A DNA stretch of 46,249 bases from Streptomyces flaveus (GCF_014647675.1 NZ_BMPQ01000042.1:18974-65222); one strand, 5' to 3'. Positions 22,154 through 30,754 are shown, counted from the first letter of the stretch. Notes: a model not told the origin generated them from the letters alone. Translations and numbers: made by a program.

Positions 22154-23121
22154 GGCTCATCCTCAGGCGTCTCGGGCGCCTCCCGCGTGCGCTCCGCGCC
22201 GTCTCGCGCCTCCGCGACCGCGAGCCCCGCGACCGAGCCGAGCATCAGCAACGTGCCCACGAGCGTCGCCGCGGTGAGCCGCTCGCCGAGCAGCCCCACG
22301 GCCAGTACCGCCGCGCTCACCGGCTCCAGGAGCATGATCACGGAGACGGTGGCCGAGCGGACGACGGCGGCCCCCGCGAAGTACAGGGCGTATGCGAGGG
22401 CGGTCGGGATGGCGGCGACATACGCCAACAGGGCCAGAACCAGGGCTAGTTCGTCGGTGCGCGGCACCAGTCCCTCGGTCAGGCCGAAGGGCAGCAGGCA
22501 CAGCGTCGTGACGGCGAACGCGCCCACGGTGGTGGAGGACGCGTCGGCCCCGCCGTCACGTCCCCACCACCGGGTCAGCAACGTCATCACGGAGTACCCG
22601 GCGGCGGACACGAGCGCGAGCGCCACACCCCAGGGCCGCACCGTCGCACCCTCACCGCCCAGCACCAGCACCGCGAGCCCGGCGAGCGCCCCGACGACGG
22701 CGGCACTCCCGCCCCGCCCGAGCCGCTCCCCCATGGTCAGCCGCGCCCCGAGCGCGATGAGCACGGGCCCGGCGCCGAGGGTGACGACGGTGGCCACGGC
22801 GAGTCCGGTCGCCTCGACGGCGGCGAAGTACGCGGTCTGGAAAACGGCGAGACCGAGCCCTGTGATCCCGATCCGCAGCAGGGTCGTACGAGCACGAAGG
22901 CGCGGCCGTGCGGTGTGACGCGGCCGGGGCCGCAGCAGCCGGGCGGCGAGGAGCAGAAGGAGCCCGCCCGCACAGCGCCAGAACGACAGGGCGATGGGAC
23001 CCATGTCGCTCGCCCGGTAGACGAGCGAGGCGGCCGCGCCCGCAGTGCCCCAGGCGGCACCGGCGACGGTCAGATAGAGGAGGCCTCGCCCGATGGGCAG
23101 GCCGGAAGCAGCATTCGACAC
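22135..23121 (-). CDS. EamA/DMT family transporter with attenuator-like leader
   Basis: 328 aa, ten hydrophobic helices, two EamA repeats ('VAGAAWGTAGAAASLVYRAS' and 'MLLEPVSAAVLAVGLLGE'). The GTG start at 23121 has GGAGAG five bases upstream. A 197-nt leader on the mRNA carries a 13-codon ORF (23277-23318) and hairpins, pointing to control by translation of the leader. It follows a second EamA gene (23329-24339) on the same strand but has its own promoter. The substrate is unknown; amino acid or drug export would fit the family. Confidence 0.92.
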   Translation of the reverse strand: MSNAASGLPIGRGLLYLTVAGAAWGTAGAAASLVYRASDMGPIALSFWRCAGGLLLLLAARLLRPRPRHTARPRLRARTTLLRIGITGLGLAVFQTAYFAAVEATGLAVATVVTLGAGPVLIALGARLTMGERLGRGGSAAVVGALAGLAVLVLGGEGATVRPWGVALALVSAAGYSVMTLLTRWWGRDGGADASSTTVGAFAVTTLCLLPFGLTEGLVPRTDELALVLALLAYVAAIPTALAYALYFAGAAVVRSATVSVIMLLEPVSAAVLAVGLLGERLTAATLVGTLLMLGSVAGLAVAEARDGAERTREAPETPEDEPQSVVR

Positions 23122-23235
23122 GTGTTCTCTCCGCAGATACGCAGTTCGGAAAGGACCACGTCACGCGCGGAACACAGCGCACAGCACAGCGGCGCGTGGA
23201 AGGTCCTCGGACTTCGTCTGCGGGCAGCACCGTTC

Positions 23236-23256
23236 CGCCCGACCGGCGGTCGGGCG
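23236..23256 (-). promoter_or_regulatory. Leader hairpin (candidate attenuator)
   Basis: Perfect 9-bp stem CGCCCGACC-GCC-GGTCGGGCG on the minus strand, 21 nt after the leader-peptide stop and 115 nt before the transporter start. An earlier 6-bp stem (CCCGCC...GGCGGG, about 23273-23290) spans the leader stop codon. The two could form in alternation depending on ribosome position. Confidence 0.5.
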
Positions 23257-23276
23257 TGGATTCCGGAGGGCCCGCC

Positions 23277-23318
23277 TCAGGCGGCGGGAGGAGGAAGAAC
23301 GAGTGCGTCCGAATGCAT
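23277..23318 (-). CDS. Leader peptide with terminal Pro-Pro-Pro-Ala-Ala
   Basis: Thirteen residues, MHSDALVLPPPAA. ATG 23318 is exactly 7 nt after the -10 TAGGCT, so the transcript would be leaderless and the peptide its first product. Three consecutive prolines slow ribosomes (relieved by EF-P), and the stop codon lies in the loop of a 6-bp hairpin. Position, size and hairpins fit ribosome-mediated attenuation of the downstream EamA transporter. Expression is not shown. Confidence 0.5.
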   Translation of the reverse strand: MHSDALVLPPPAA

Positions 23319-23325
23319 GATCGGC

Positions 23326-23355
23326 AGCCTAGGCGGCGCTGCCCCGCGCCGACAA
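23326..23355 (-). promoter_or_regulatory. Sigma-70-like promoter of the EamA leader
   Basis: TTGTCG (23350-23355) - 18 bp - TAGGCT (23326-23331), then 7 nt to the leader-peptide ATG. The -10 box overlaps the TAG stop of the upstream EamA gene. It is the best-formed promoter of this type that I found in the window. Confidence 0.6.
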
Positions 23356-24339
23356 CTCCTTTTCGGCGTCGCCCCCGCCACTGGTCACCGGCCCGTCCGA
23401 GCCCTTGGCCGGCGTCGACGACTGAGCGATGAACGCGCCGAACAGCACCACCGCGCCGCCCACGAGCTGCGGCGCCGACAGGTGTTCCCCGAGCAGGATC
23501 CATGCGAGGACGGTCGCGATGACCGCCTCGAGGCAGGCCACGACGCCCGCGACCTGCGGGGAGAGCCGGCGCACGGCCAGCACGCCGGTGACGTACGCGA
23601 GGACGGTGGCGACGAGCACGATCCAGACCAGCAGGTATCCGGCGGCGACCGTCGTGCCGTTCATGTTCGCGCCGCCGCCGAGGACCGACCAGTCCATGCC
23701 CCAGGGACGCGCGACGAGCGTCAGCACGATCGCGCCGACGAGCAGGCCGTACGCTATGACGCCGAGCGGGTCAGGGGCCTGGTCGCCCGCGTCGCCGCCC
23801 TGGTCGGACAGAACGAAGTAGCCGACCTGGCAGCAGGCCGCGCCGAGCGCGAGCAGCAGTCCGAGAAGGTCGAAGCTCAGCCCCGACCACACCTCGACGA
23901 CGCAGGCGAGCCCGCCGACGGCGAGTACGACGCCGAGCGCGGCGGCGCGCGTCACCGGCCGCCGCTGCACGAACCGCACCCAGCCGAGGACCAGCGCCGG
24001 CGCGAGGTACTCGACGAGCAGCGCGACGCCGACGGGGATCCGGGAGATCGCGGCGAAGTAGCAGGCCTGGACTCCGGCCACGGCGAGCAGCCCGAACCCG
24101 GCGAGCAGCGCGGGGCGCGTGCGCAGCAGCCCCCGGTGGCGGACGGCGAGCGGCAGCATCACCACGGCGGCGCCCGCGACGCGCAGCCACACCACGTGGA
24201 GCGGGTCGAGGCCCGCGTCGATCAAGGGCTTGGCCGCGACACCGGATCCCCCGAAGGCGACCGCCGACACGAGCGCGAGGCCCAGCCCGACGCCTCTTCC
24301 CTGGTTCCTCTGACTGCTCTCAGACGTACGCACCGGCAC
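23329..24339 (-). CDS. EamA/DMT family transporter
   Basis: 336 aa, ten hydrophobic helices with EamA repeats ('LVSAVAFGGSGVAAKPLIDA' and 'VVACLEAVIATVLAWILLGE'), and a charged C-terminal tail. Start GTG 24339, alternative GTG 24333; no clear ribosome site. Its TAG stop overlaps the -10 of the next transporter's promoter. RhtA-like exporters of amino acids belong to this family, but the substrate cannot be told here. Confidence 0.9.
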   Translation of the reverse strand: MPVRTSESSQRNQGRGVGLGLALVSAVAFGGSGVAAKPLIDAGLDPLHVVWLRVAGAAVVMLPLAVRHRGLLRTRPALLAGFGLLAVAGVQACYFAAISRIPVGVALLVEYLAPALVLGWVRFVQRRPVTRAAALGVVLAVGGLACVVEVWSGLSFDLLGLLLALGAACCQVGYFVLSDQGGDAGDQAPDPLGVIAYGLLVGAIVLTLVARPWGMDWSVLGGGANMNGTTVAAGYLLVWIVLVATVLAYVTGVLAVRRLSPQVAGVVACLEAVIATVLAWILLGEHLSAPQLVGGAVVLFGAFIAQSSTPAKGSDGPVTSGGGDAEKELSARGSAA

Positions 24340-24463
24340 ATGATGACAGGCGACGACAGGAGCGTCACCCTCAATGACACCTGTCTCGACGGCTGGACGC
24401 GCACGACTGCGGACGTATCCCTGGAAACCGCCCGCGGCACAGCCCTGGAGCGTTCGTGACCCC

Positions 24464-24997
24464 TCAGGCTTCGATGCCGGGCTCCACCGCGGCGTCGAGA
24501 CGGGCCCGTAGCGTCGTCACGTCGACTCCCGCCCGCTCCAGCACCTCCACGGCCCGGGACTCGGGATCGGCGACGATGGCCGCGAGCAGATCGATGCCGT
24601 CCGCCGGTTCGCCGCCTCGCCGCGCGGCGAGCGCGCACGCGTGCTCCATGGCACCGGCCGCCACCGGGGACCAGCCGTCCTCCCGTACGGTCGGCACGGC
24701 ACCGGAGTCCTCCACGCCGCTCTGCCAGCGCAGGCCGTAGCCGATGCTGCGCTGTACGAGATAGCCGAGCAGGCGCGGGATCTGAGGGCCACCGTCGAAG
24801 ACGGCGCGCACCTCGGAGTCGGACTCCAGGAGCGTATGCAGCAGATGAGCCGTGTCGATCTGCCGGTCCCCGTCCCGCAGCGCCCTTCTGCGCGCACCGG
24901 CGACCACCGCCGCCAGCTCCTCACTGAGCCCGGCCTCGATGTCCATACGCTTCAGGCCATGATCGGCGGCCTGCTGCCGGGGAATACGGGGTTGCAC
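24464..24997 (-). CDS. Clp N-terminal (ClpR) repeat-domain protein
   Basis: 177 aa from GTG 24997, or 160 aa from ATG 24946 (MDIEAGLSEELAAVV), which matches the usual start of such proteins better. Two Clp-N repeats: 'IDTAHLLHTLLESDSEVRAV' and 'PADGIDLLAAIVADPESRAV'. There are no Walker motifs, so it is not a ClpC/ClpA ATPase; stand-alone ClpN proteins probably act as adaptor-like or substrate-binding proteins. Neither candidate start has a convincing ribosome site. Confidence 0.83.
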   Translation of the reverse strand: MQPRIPRQQAADHGLKRMDIEAGLSEELAAVVAGARRRALRDGDRQIDTAHLLHTLLESDSEVRAVFDGGPQIPRLLGYLVQRSIGYGLRWQSGVEDSGAVPTVREDGWSPVAAGAMEHACALAARRGGEPADGIDLLAAIVADPESRAVEVLERAGVDVTTLRARLDAAVEPGIEA

Positions 24998-25298
24998 ATC
25001 CTTACCCCATCAGCCCCTTCGAGCCGAGTCATCCTCGGCGGGAAGCATTTTCGCGTCCGACACAAGTTGGGCAGGCGTAGGCGGATTCTCCTCCTTACGG
25101 ATGACATCACGCCCTTGTCCCTGACGAAGCGCGCGCCGCCTTGCTTCGCGCCCTACGCGCGACCCCCCGCTCCGGCGCACGTCCACGGGCCCTAACTTCC
25201 TGACGGTTCATCAGTATTGAATGTTGCGGGCCCTGCGGCTACGTTCCGCGACACCGTAGCTGCGCTCGGCGCAGCGCCTGACACGAAGGGGTGGTCGC
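24998..25298. other. Intergenic region between divergent ClpN and SRPBCC genes
   Basis: No coding signal. The only distinct element is TTCCTGACGGTTCATCAG at 25197-25214, a partial inverted repeat about 85 bp before the SRPBCC start, related to the element before the gene at 17420. The rest (25020-25190) shows nothing I can name. Confidence 0.5.
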
Positions 25299-25730
25299 AT
25301 GGCCGAAGTCAGCGCGGAAGCACGGATCGAGGCGCCGGCCGAGAAGGTCTGGGCGCAGCTCACGGACTTCTCCTCCTACGGGGAGTGGAACTCCACGCAC
25401 ACCAGCTTCCCCAAGGGCGGCCCCGAGACCCTCGAAGTCGGCGGCACCTTCGAGGAGCACATGAAGCTGATGGGTTTCCCCGCTGAAGTCGACTGGACCA
25501 TCGAGCAGTTGGAGCCCGCCCGTACGCTGGCGATCCGCGGCAAGGGACCGATGTCCGTAACCGTCGCCACGCGCTACACACTCACCCCCGAGGGCGAGGC
25601 CGCCACCAAGGTCCGTATCGACGGAGAGTTCACGGGCTCCGCCGTCTCACTGATGGCGGGCAAGCTCAAGGACTCGGCAACGGCGGCCCTCAACGAATCG
25701 CTGCGCAAGCTGGGTGGGCTGGTGGCCTAG
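25299..25730 (+). CDS. SRPBCC family protein (Rv0910-like)
   Basis: 143 aa. START/SRPBCC fold: opens 'MAEVSAEARIEAPAEKVWAQ', then 'LTDFSSYGEWNSTHTSFPKG' and the long C-terminal helix 'SLMAGKLKDSATAALNESLR' that closes the hydrophobic pocket. Streptomyces relatives are sometimes labelled Rv0910-type toxins, but the Rv0909-type antitoxin partner is not next to this gene, so I would not call it a toxin. GAAGGGG precedes ATG 25299. Ends at a strong bidirectional terminator. It probably binds a small hydrophobic ligand. Confidence 0.87.
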   Translation: MAEVSAEARIEAPAEKVWAQLTDFSSYGEWNSTHTSFPKGGPETLEVGGTFEEHMKLMGFPAEVDWTIEQLEPARTLAIRGKGPMSVTVATRYTLTPEGEAATKVRIDGEFTGSAVSLMAGKLKDSATAALNESLRKLGGLVA

Positions 25731-25787
25731 AGCGCAGGGTTGGAGAGCTGTAGCCACGTCGCCACAGACCTGATCCCCCACGCCGAA

Positions 25788-25815
25788 GGGGGTACTTCGC
25801 TGTCGAAGTACCCCC
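25788..25815. terminator. Bidirectional terminator hairpin
   Basis: Perfect 12-bp stem GGGGGTACTTCG-CTGT-CGAAGTACCCCC between the convergent SRPBCC and PadR genes. Confidence 0.8.
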
Positions 25816-25855
25816 TGTGCGGGCCGTCGGGCCGTGATCATCGGCCCTCATCCCG

Positions 25856-26479
25856 TCAGTCCTCGTCAGCGAGGATCAGATACAGCTTCTTCCGGGCGTC
25901 GTTGATGACGGACAGCGCCTTCTCGCGCTGCTCCTTGCTGCCGGTCTTCCAGACCTGGCCGAACGCCTCCATCAGACCGAAACCGGCCTGCCGGATGTCG
26001 CTCAGCGCCTCCCAGTCGACCCCACGCCCGGCTTCTTCCCAGGGCGCTTCGGGACCCTCGTCGGCCGCGGTGCGGCCCGACTCGGTGAGCGAGAACAGCT
26101 TCTTGCCGCCCTCGGTCGCGCTGGTGATCAGACCTTCGTCCTCCAGCAGTTGGAGGGTGGGGTACACCGAGCCGGGGCTGGGCTTCCATGCCCCGCCGCT
26201 GCGCTCGGCGATCTCCTGGATCATCTCGTAGCCGTGCATGGGCCGGTCCTTCAGCAGGGCCAGGATCGACGCGCGTACGTCGCCGCGCCGCGCCCTGCCC
26301 CGCGGACCGCCCCGTCCGCCGCGGCCACCCCAGGGTCCCGGACCGAAGCCCGGCCCGAAGGGACCGAAGGCGGCGCGGCGCCCTTCGAAGCCTCCCCGGC
26401 CATGCGGGCCGGGTCCACCGTGTCCATGTCCAGGACCAGGTCCAAAGCCCGGTCCGAATTCCTCTCCATGGGAACGCAT
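25856..26479 (-). CDS. PadR family transcriptional regulator with Gly/Pro-rich N-terminus
   Basis: 207 aa. A low-complexity tail (about 1-65: GPGFGPGPGHGHGGPGPHGR and more) precedes the PadR winged helix (about 68-145: 'DVRASILALLKDRPMHGYEM', 'GSVYPTLQLLEDEGLITS'), then a C-terminal dimerisation helix. ATG 26479 is 8 bp after GGAG; a GTG at 26488 is possible. CGATATATCG (26523-26532) just upstream is a good candidate for its own operator. Divergent from PhzF. The ligand is unknown. Confidence 0.9.
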   Translation of the reverse strand: MRSHGEEFGPGFGPGPGHGHGGPGPHGRGGFEGRRAAFGPFGPGFGPGPWGGRGGRGGPRGRARRGDVRASILALLKDRPMHGYEMIQEIAERSGGAWKPSPGSVYPTLQLLEDEGLITSATEGGKKLFSLTESGRTAADEGPEAPWEEAGRGVDWEALSDIRQAGFGLMEAFGQVWKTGSKEQREKALSVINDARKKLYLILADED

Positions 26480-26522
26480 CGCAATCACTCCATTCCATCA
26501 TTGATCGGTCGCGATGCGTCAA

Positions 26523-26532
26523 CGATATATCG
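26523..26532. promoter_or_regulatory. Candidate PadR operator
   Basis: Palindrome CGATATATCG in an AT-rich patch 44 bp upstream of padR, unusual in this GC-rich region. It would allow autoregulation. Confidence 0.5.
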
Positions 26533-26654
26533 GAATAGCTCGCCTGGCAAGCCCCTCCCACGCGCGCACCCCGTCCCGAAACAGCCCGCTCCCGGTCCAC
26601 CCACTCCGAATTGGCCTTGGCCTGCGGCTTCGATCCAGCCCTAGCGTCAGCTCC

Positions 26655-27464
26655 ATGCGGATTCGAATCGTCGACGCCTTCACCGACCGCCCCTTCGCCG
26701 GCAACCCGGCCGGGGTCCTCCTCCTCGACGTCTTCCCCGAGGACGCCTGGCTCCAGAACGTGGCCCTGGAGGTCAATCACGCGGAGACGGCGTTCGCCCA
26801 CCCCCTCCCCGAGGGCGGCGAGGCCGACTGGGCGCTGCGCTGGTTCACGCCCGTCACCGAGGTCGCCATGTGCGGCCACGCGACGCTTGCCACCGCGCAC
26901 GTGCTGGCCACCACGGACGCCGCCCGGGGGCCCGTACGGTTCGCGACCAGGAGCGGCGTACTGACCGCCACCACGAACGACGACGGCTCCATCACTCTGG
27001 ACTTCCCGACCGCCCGGCTCACCCAGGTCGAGGTCCCGGCGGGTGTGGCCGAGGCTCTGGGCGCCGAGCCGCTGACCACCCACGGCACCGGCCCGAGCGT
27101 CGGCGATCTGCTCATCGAACTCACCGACGAGAGGACCGTCCGGGGCCTCACCCCCGACCACAAGGCCCTCTCCCGGTACTCCGAGCGCGGCATCATCGCC
27201 ACGGCCCGCGCCGAAGACTCCTCGCAGGGCTATGACTTCGTCTCGCGCTGCTTCTTCCCAAAGATGGGCATCGACGAGGACCCGGTCACCGGCAGCGCCC
27301 ACACCGCGCTCGCCCCCTACTGGTCCGAACGCCTCGGCCGCCCCGACCTCACCGGCCTGCAGGCATCCGCCCGCTCAGGCCTCGTCCGCACCGAACTCCG
27401 CGACGACCGCACCCTGCTCACGGGCCACGCGGTCACCGTCATCGAGGGCGAACTCCACGCGTGA
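26655..27464 (+). CDS. PhzF family isomerase/epimerase-like protein
   Basis: 269 aa. Two-lobed PhzF fold: 'VDAFTDRPFAGNPAGV', 'LEVNHAETAFAHP' (the family's catalytic Glu is in 'NHAETAF'), 'MCGHATLATAHVL' and 'GIDEDPVTGSAHTALAPYW'. ATG 26655 is 7 nt after TAGCGT (26642-26647) with TTGGCC 19 bp before it, so the mRNA is probably leaderless. No phenazine genes are near; most bacterial PhzF-like proteins have unknown substrates. Ends at a strong hairpin. Confidence 0.92.
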   Translation: MRIRIVDAFTDRPFAGNPAGVLLLDVFPEDAWLQNVALEVNHAETAFAHPLPEGGEADWALRWFTPVTEVAMCGHATLATAHVLATTDAARGPVRFATRSGVLTATTNDDGSITLDFPTARLTQVEVPAGVAEALGAEPLTTHGTGPSVGDLLIELTDERTVRGLTPDHKALSRYSERGIIATARAEDSSQGYDFVSRCFFPKMGIDEDPVTGSAHTALAPYWSERLGRPDLTGLQASARSGLVRTELRDDRTLLTGHAVTVIEGELHA

Positions 27465-27471
27465 ACAGCAC

Positions 27472-27505
27472 GGAAGGGGCGTACGACATCCCGTACGCCC
27501 CTTCC
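27472..27505. terminator. Bidirectional terminator hairpin
   Basis: Perfect 14-bp stem GGAAGGGGCGTACG / CGTACGCCCCTTCC with a 6-nt loop between the convergent PhzF and CPBP genes. Confidence 0.85.
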
Positions 27506-27518
27506 AGATCCGTAGCGT

Positions 27519-28340
27519 TCACGCGGTGGGCAGCCACCCCACCTTGCCCGCCAACAGCGCGTATCCCACGAACGCCCCGATGTCGAGCAGGGAGTGGGCG
27601 ACCACCAGCGGTCCGACGCGGCCCCAGCGGCGGTACAGGTAGACGAAGACGATGCCCATGACCATGTTCCCGATGAACCCGCCGATGCCCTGGTAGAGGT
27701 GATACGAGCCGCGCAGCACGGAGCTGGCCATCAGCGCGGTGCCCGGCGTCCACCCCAACTGGTCGAGCCGGCGCAGCAGATACCCGACGACGATCACCTC
27801 TTCCAGGACGGAGTTCTGCACCGCGGAGAGGATCAGCACCGGATACTTCCACCACACATCGGGCAGCGATTCCGGGACGACGGTGAGGTTGAAGCCGAGG
27901 CTGCGGGTCGCCAAGTAGAAGGCGATCCCGGTACTGCCGATCACCGCCGCGATCGCCGCACCACGGCCCAGATCCGGCCACGGACGGCTCCGGTCGAAGC
28001 CGATGGTGCGCATCCCCGCCCCCTCGCGGAGCAGAAGGTGCGCGACGAGCAGGACCGGCACCAACGCCGAGGTGATCCCGAACAACTGCCAGGTCAGATC
28101 GAGCCATGGCCGCCCGGGCGCTGCCGAGGCGTTCAGGTTGGCCGCCTGATCCTTCAGTCCCCCGGGTTTCGTCACCGATCCGACAAAGCTGATCAGCGCG
28201 GAAACTCCGCTCGCACCGAGCGACACCCCCAGCACAAGCAGCATCTCATCGCGAAAAACTCGCCGCGCCGGCTGCTCCACCGGATAAGAATCGGCCACCG
28301 GCCCCGCCTCCGACTGCACACGTGCCTCCAGTTGTGTCAT
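27519..28340 (-). CDS. CPBP family intramembrane glutamic endopeptidase
   Basis: 273 aa with about seven hydrophobic segments. CPBP motif 1 is 'NSVLEEVIVVGYLLRRL' (EE plus downstream R), motif 2 'VLRGSYHLYQG' (His) and motif 3 'VVAHSLLDIG' (His). The family includes CAAX-processing and bacteriocin-immunity proteases. ATG 28340 chosen; the open frame extends further upstream without coding character. It lies 234 bp downstream of the GCS2 gene on the same strand; that gap holds no recognisable gene. Confidence 0.9.
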   Translation of the reverse strand: MTQLEARVQSEAGPVADSYPVEQPARRVFRDEMLLVLGVSLGASGVSALISFVGSVTKPGGLKDQAANLNASAAPGRPWLDLTWQLFGITSALVPVLLVAHLLLREGAGMRTIGFDRSRPWPDLGRGAAIAAVIGSTGIAFYLATRSLGFNLTVVPESLPDVWWKYPVLILSAVQNSVLEEVIVVGYLLRRLDQLGWTPGTALMASSVLRGSYHLYQGIGGFIGNMVMGIVFVYLYRRWGRVGPLVVAHSLLDIGAFVGYALLAGKVGWLPTA

Positions 28341-28574
28341 CCCGTCTCGTTCCCATCCCAGCCCCGCGCCGTACGGCTCACGGATCAAGCAGGGGGAGGG
28401 CACCACCGCATGGGACGTCACAGCTTGCCCGACCAGCACGGGAGCAAGACAGCCGACCCCCTTCCGCGCGCACGGCGGCGCTTGTTCTCGCCGTCGTCGG
28501 GGGCACCGTGGCGGCGATCGAGGATCATCGAGAATCGAGGTCGACCAGATCGCGAAGGCAGCGGGGTCGCGAGC

Positions 28575-30095
28575 TCACCCCAGCGGGATCGCCGGCTCCG
28601 GCAGCCCCACCGGCCAGGTGTGCACCGGCTCACCGAGGTGCATCAGCTCGCAATAACGTTTCGTCGTGGCGGCCAGCGCCGCCTCCCGGCCCATGCCGGT
28701 CTCCAGCGCCCGGTGGAACGTACTGGACTGCCAGGCCGCCCCATTCATCCGCCGCCTGCACCGCTCCTCGATCACACCGAGGTAGAAGTCCCGGTCGGCC
28801 GGCTCGACGCCCCACGCGTCCAGGCCCGCCGCCGCGAGCGGCAGCAACTCGTCCCGCACCAGCTGCACCGCGGGCACCCGCGTCGTCCCGCCGTACCGGC
28901 CGCGCCGCGGCCACTGAAGGTGTGCGTCGATGCCGTACCGGCACGCGTGGTCGAAGTTGGCGGCGGCGGCCTCGAAGGGCAGCCGCGTCCACACGGGCCG
29001 GGCGTCCTCGGCGAGGGCGCGTATGAGCCCGTAGTAGAAGGCCGTGTTGGCGATGACGTCGGTGACGGTGGGACCGGCGGGCAGTACGCGGTTCTCGACG
29101 CGCAGATGCGGGACGCCGTCATCGATGCCGTACACCGGGCGGTTCCAGCGGTAGATGGTGCCGTTGTGCAGCACGAGTTCGCCGAGCCGGGGTATGCCGC
29201 CGTCGTCCAGGACGCGCTGCGGATCCTCTTCGTCACAGATCGGCAGCAGAGCCGGGAAGTAGCGCAGATTCTCCTCGAAGAGGTCGTACGCCGACGAGAT
29301 CCACCGCTCCCCGAACCAGGTGCGCGGACGCACCCCCTGGGCCTGCAACTCGGGCGGACGGGTGTCGGTGGACTGCAGGAACAGCGGCGGCCGGGACTCG
29401 CGCCACAGCTCACGGCCGAACAGGAACGGGGAGTTGGCGCCGACCGCGACCTGTACGGCGGCGATAGCCTGCGCAGCGTTCCACACGTCGGCGAAGCGGC
29501 CCGGCGTCACCTGGAGGTGCAGCTGTACGGAGGTGCAGGCGGCTTCGGGCGCGATGGACGCGGAAGTGCAGCTGAGCCGCTCGACGCCGTCGATGTCGAG
29601 TGTGAAGTCCTCGCCGCGGGCCGCCACGATCTGGTCGTTGAGCAGGGTGTAGCGGTCCACGTCGGAGAGGTTCGCGGAGACCAGGTCGTCGCGTGCGAGC
29701 GTGGGCAGAATGCCGATCATCACGATGCCCGCGTCGACCTCGTTCGCTTTGCGATGGGCATATGCGAGTGAGGTCCGCAGCTCCTCGGCGAGGCGGTCGA
29801 ATACCCGGCCTCCCAAGCGATGTGGGGCAATGTTGACTTCCAGATTGAACATGGCGAGTTCTGTTTGGAAATCACGGCTGGCGATACGTTCAAGTACTTG
29901 AGCGTTCATCATGCGCGGCATGCCGTCCGGGCCCGCGAGATTGAGCTCGATCTCCAGGCCCATGAGATTCTTCGGGCGATCGAACCGCTCCTCCGCCAAC
30001 AGCCGCGCAAGCCCCGCCAGACACTGCCGGAGCTTGCCGCGGTAGCGCTGGCGATCGGACAGGCCGAACGACGCTGCCTCGACCTTCTCCCCCAT
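28575..30095 (-). CDS. Glutamate-cysteine ligase family 2 (GCS2) protein
   Basis: 506 aa, ATP-grasp-like glutamine-synthetase fold of the GCS2 class. 'NLMGLEIELNLAGPDGMPR' holds the metal-binding Glu pair, followed by 'TELAMFNLEVNIAPHRLGG', 'LHLQVTPGRFADVWNAAQAI', 'GANSPFLFGRELW' and 'LRVENRVLPAGPTVTDVIAN'. Known GCS2 enzymes make gamma-glutamylcysteine, but this longer form is separate from mycothiol and ergothioneine clusters, so the product is uncertain. ATG 30095 follows AAGGAAGG. Its upstream region is long (659 bp) and divergent from an unknown gene. Confidence 0.85.
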   Translation of the reverse strand: MGEKVEAASFGLSDRQRYRGKLRQCLAGLARLLAEERFDRPKNLMGLEIELNLAGPDGMPRMMNAQVLERIASRDFQTELAMFNLEVNIAPHRLGGRVFDRLAEELRTSLAYAHRKANEVDAGIVMIGILPTLARDDLVSANLSDVDRYTLLNDQIVAARGEDFTLDIDGVERLSCTSASIAPEAACTSVQLHLQVTPGRFADVWNAAQAIAAVQVAVGANSPFLFGRELWRESRPPLFLQSTDTRPPELQAQGVRPRTWFGERWISSAYDLFEENLRYFPALLPICDEEDPQRVLDDGGIPRLGELVLHNGTIYRWNRPVYGIDDGVPHLRVENRVLPAGPTVTDVIANTAFYYGLIRALAEDARPVWTRLPFEAAAANFDHACRYGIDAHLQWPRRGRYGGTTRVPAVQLVRDELLPLAAAGLDAWGVEPADRDFYLGVIEERCRRRMNGAAWQSSTFHRALETGMGREAALAATTKRYCELMHLGEPVHTWPVGLPEPAIPLG

Positions 30096-30754
30096 GGAAG
30101 CGTCCTTCCTCGACTGGGCAGCCCGACGAACCGGCCGCTGACGTCCCGGGTCACGGGGGATGATGCCCAGGCAATGCGATCGATAACGTCCTGGACAGGC
30201 CTGCCGCACGCTACTCTGAACGCAGGCCGTCCGGGCACATTCACGCGGCATGAGGCAATGCACGGTTTTTCGCCGAGCAGTGACTTCGTCTCTACCGAGT
30301 TGCGGTCTCGTGAAAAACGCCGACGACTTTCGGCCGACCGTTTCGGTGACGAATGCCGAGGTCGTCGCCGGGCGCCTCTGGAGAATCGGGATCAAAGACA
30401 CTTATCGACGGCCGAATGGCGCCTTGCCCTTAATCCGCGCAACGGCTAGACGAAACACTGTCCGAACACGGGTCGTATAAACTTCGCGAACGAGGCAGAG
30501 AGTCGGCGCTCGCGGTCGTTGGCCCTGTCGTCACAGTGACGTCATTCACCGGAAGGTGAGCCGCGCAGCGTCTGATGCGTGCGATCGCAAAGCGACAGCA
30601 GATCCTCGATGCGAGCGTACGCGCCAGACGCCGCGCGACAGGCAGCACGGTGACCCACAGGCCGGGACCCCCGCCCCTCTGCCCCGAGTGCTGACAGCGT
30701 CGTCCGCCCCCGTCCTCGCGCCACCTGTGCCTGTCGAATGAGAGGCGACCCACC
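30096..30754. other. 659-bp divergent intergenic region
   Basis: No ORF here has convincing codon bias. It is AT-richer than its surroundings, consistent with promoters for the GCS2 gene (leftward) and the gene at 30755 (rightward). The one clear element is the perfect palindrome CGTCAC-A-GTGACG (30529-30541), a possible operator. Nothing else can be named. Confidence 0.5.

Noticed and set aside
25299..25730. SRPBCC protein as an Rv0910-type toxin
   Set aside because: No Rv0909-like antitoxin gene is adjacent; the fold alone does not support a toxin call.
28341..28574. Possible small gene between the GCS2 and CPBP genes (frame with ALVLAVVGGTVAAIEDH)
   Set aside because: No start with a ribosome site, no family resemblance, and broken coding bias; treated as intergenic.
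30250..30480. 76-aa plus-strand ORF upstream of the gene at 30755
   Set aside because: Codon use is not Streptomyces-like and the sequence matches nothing I recognise; it lies in an AT-rich promoter region.
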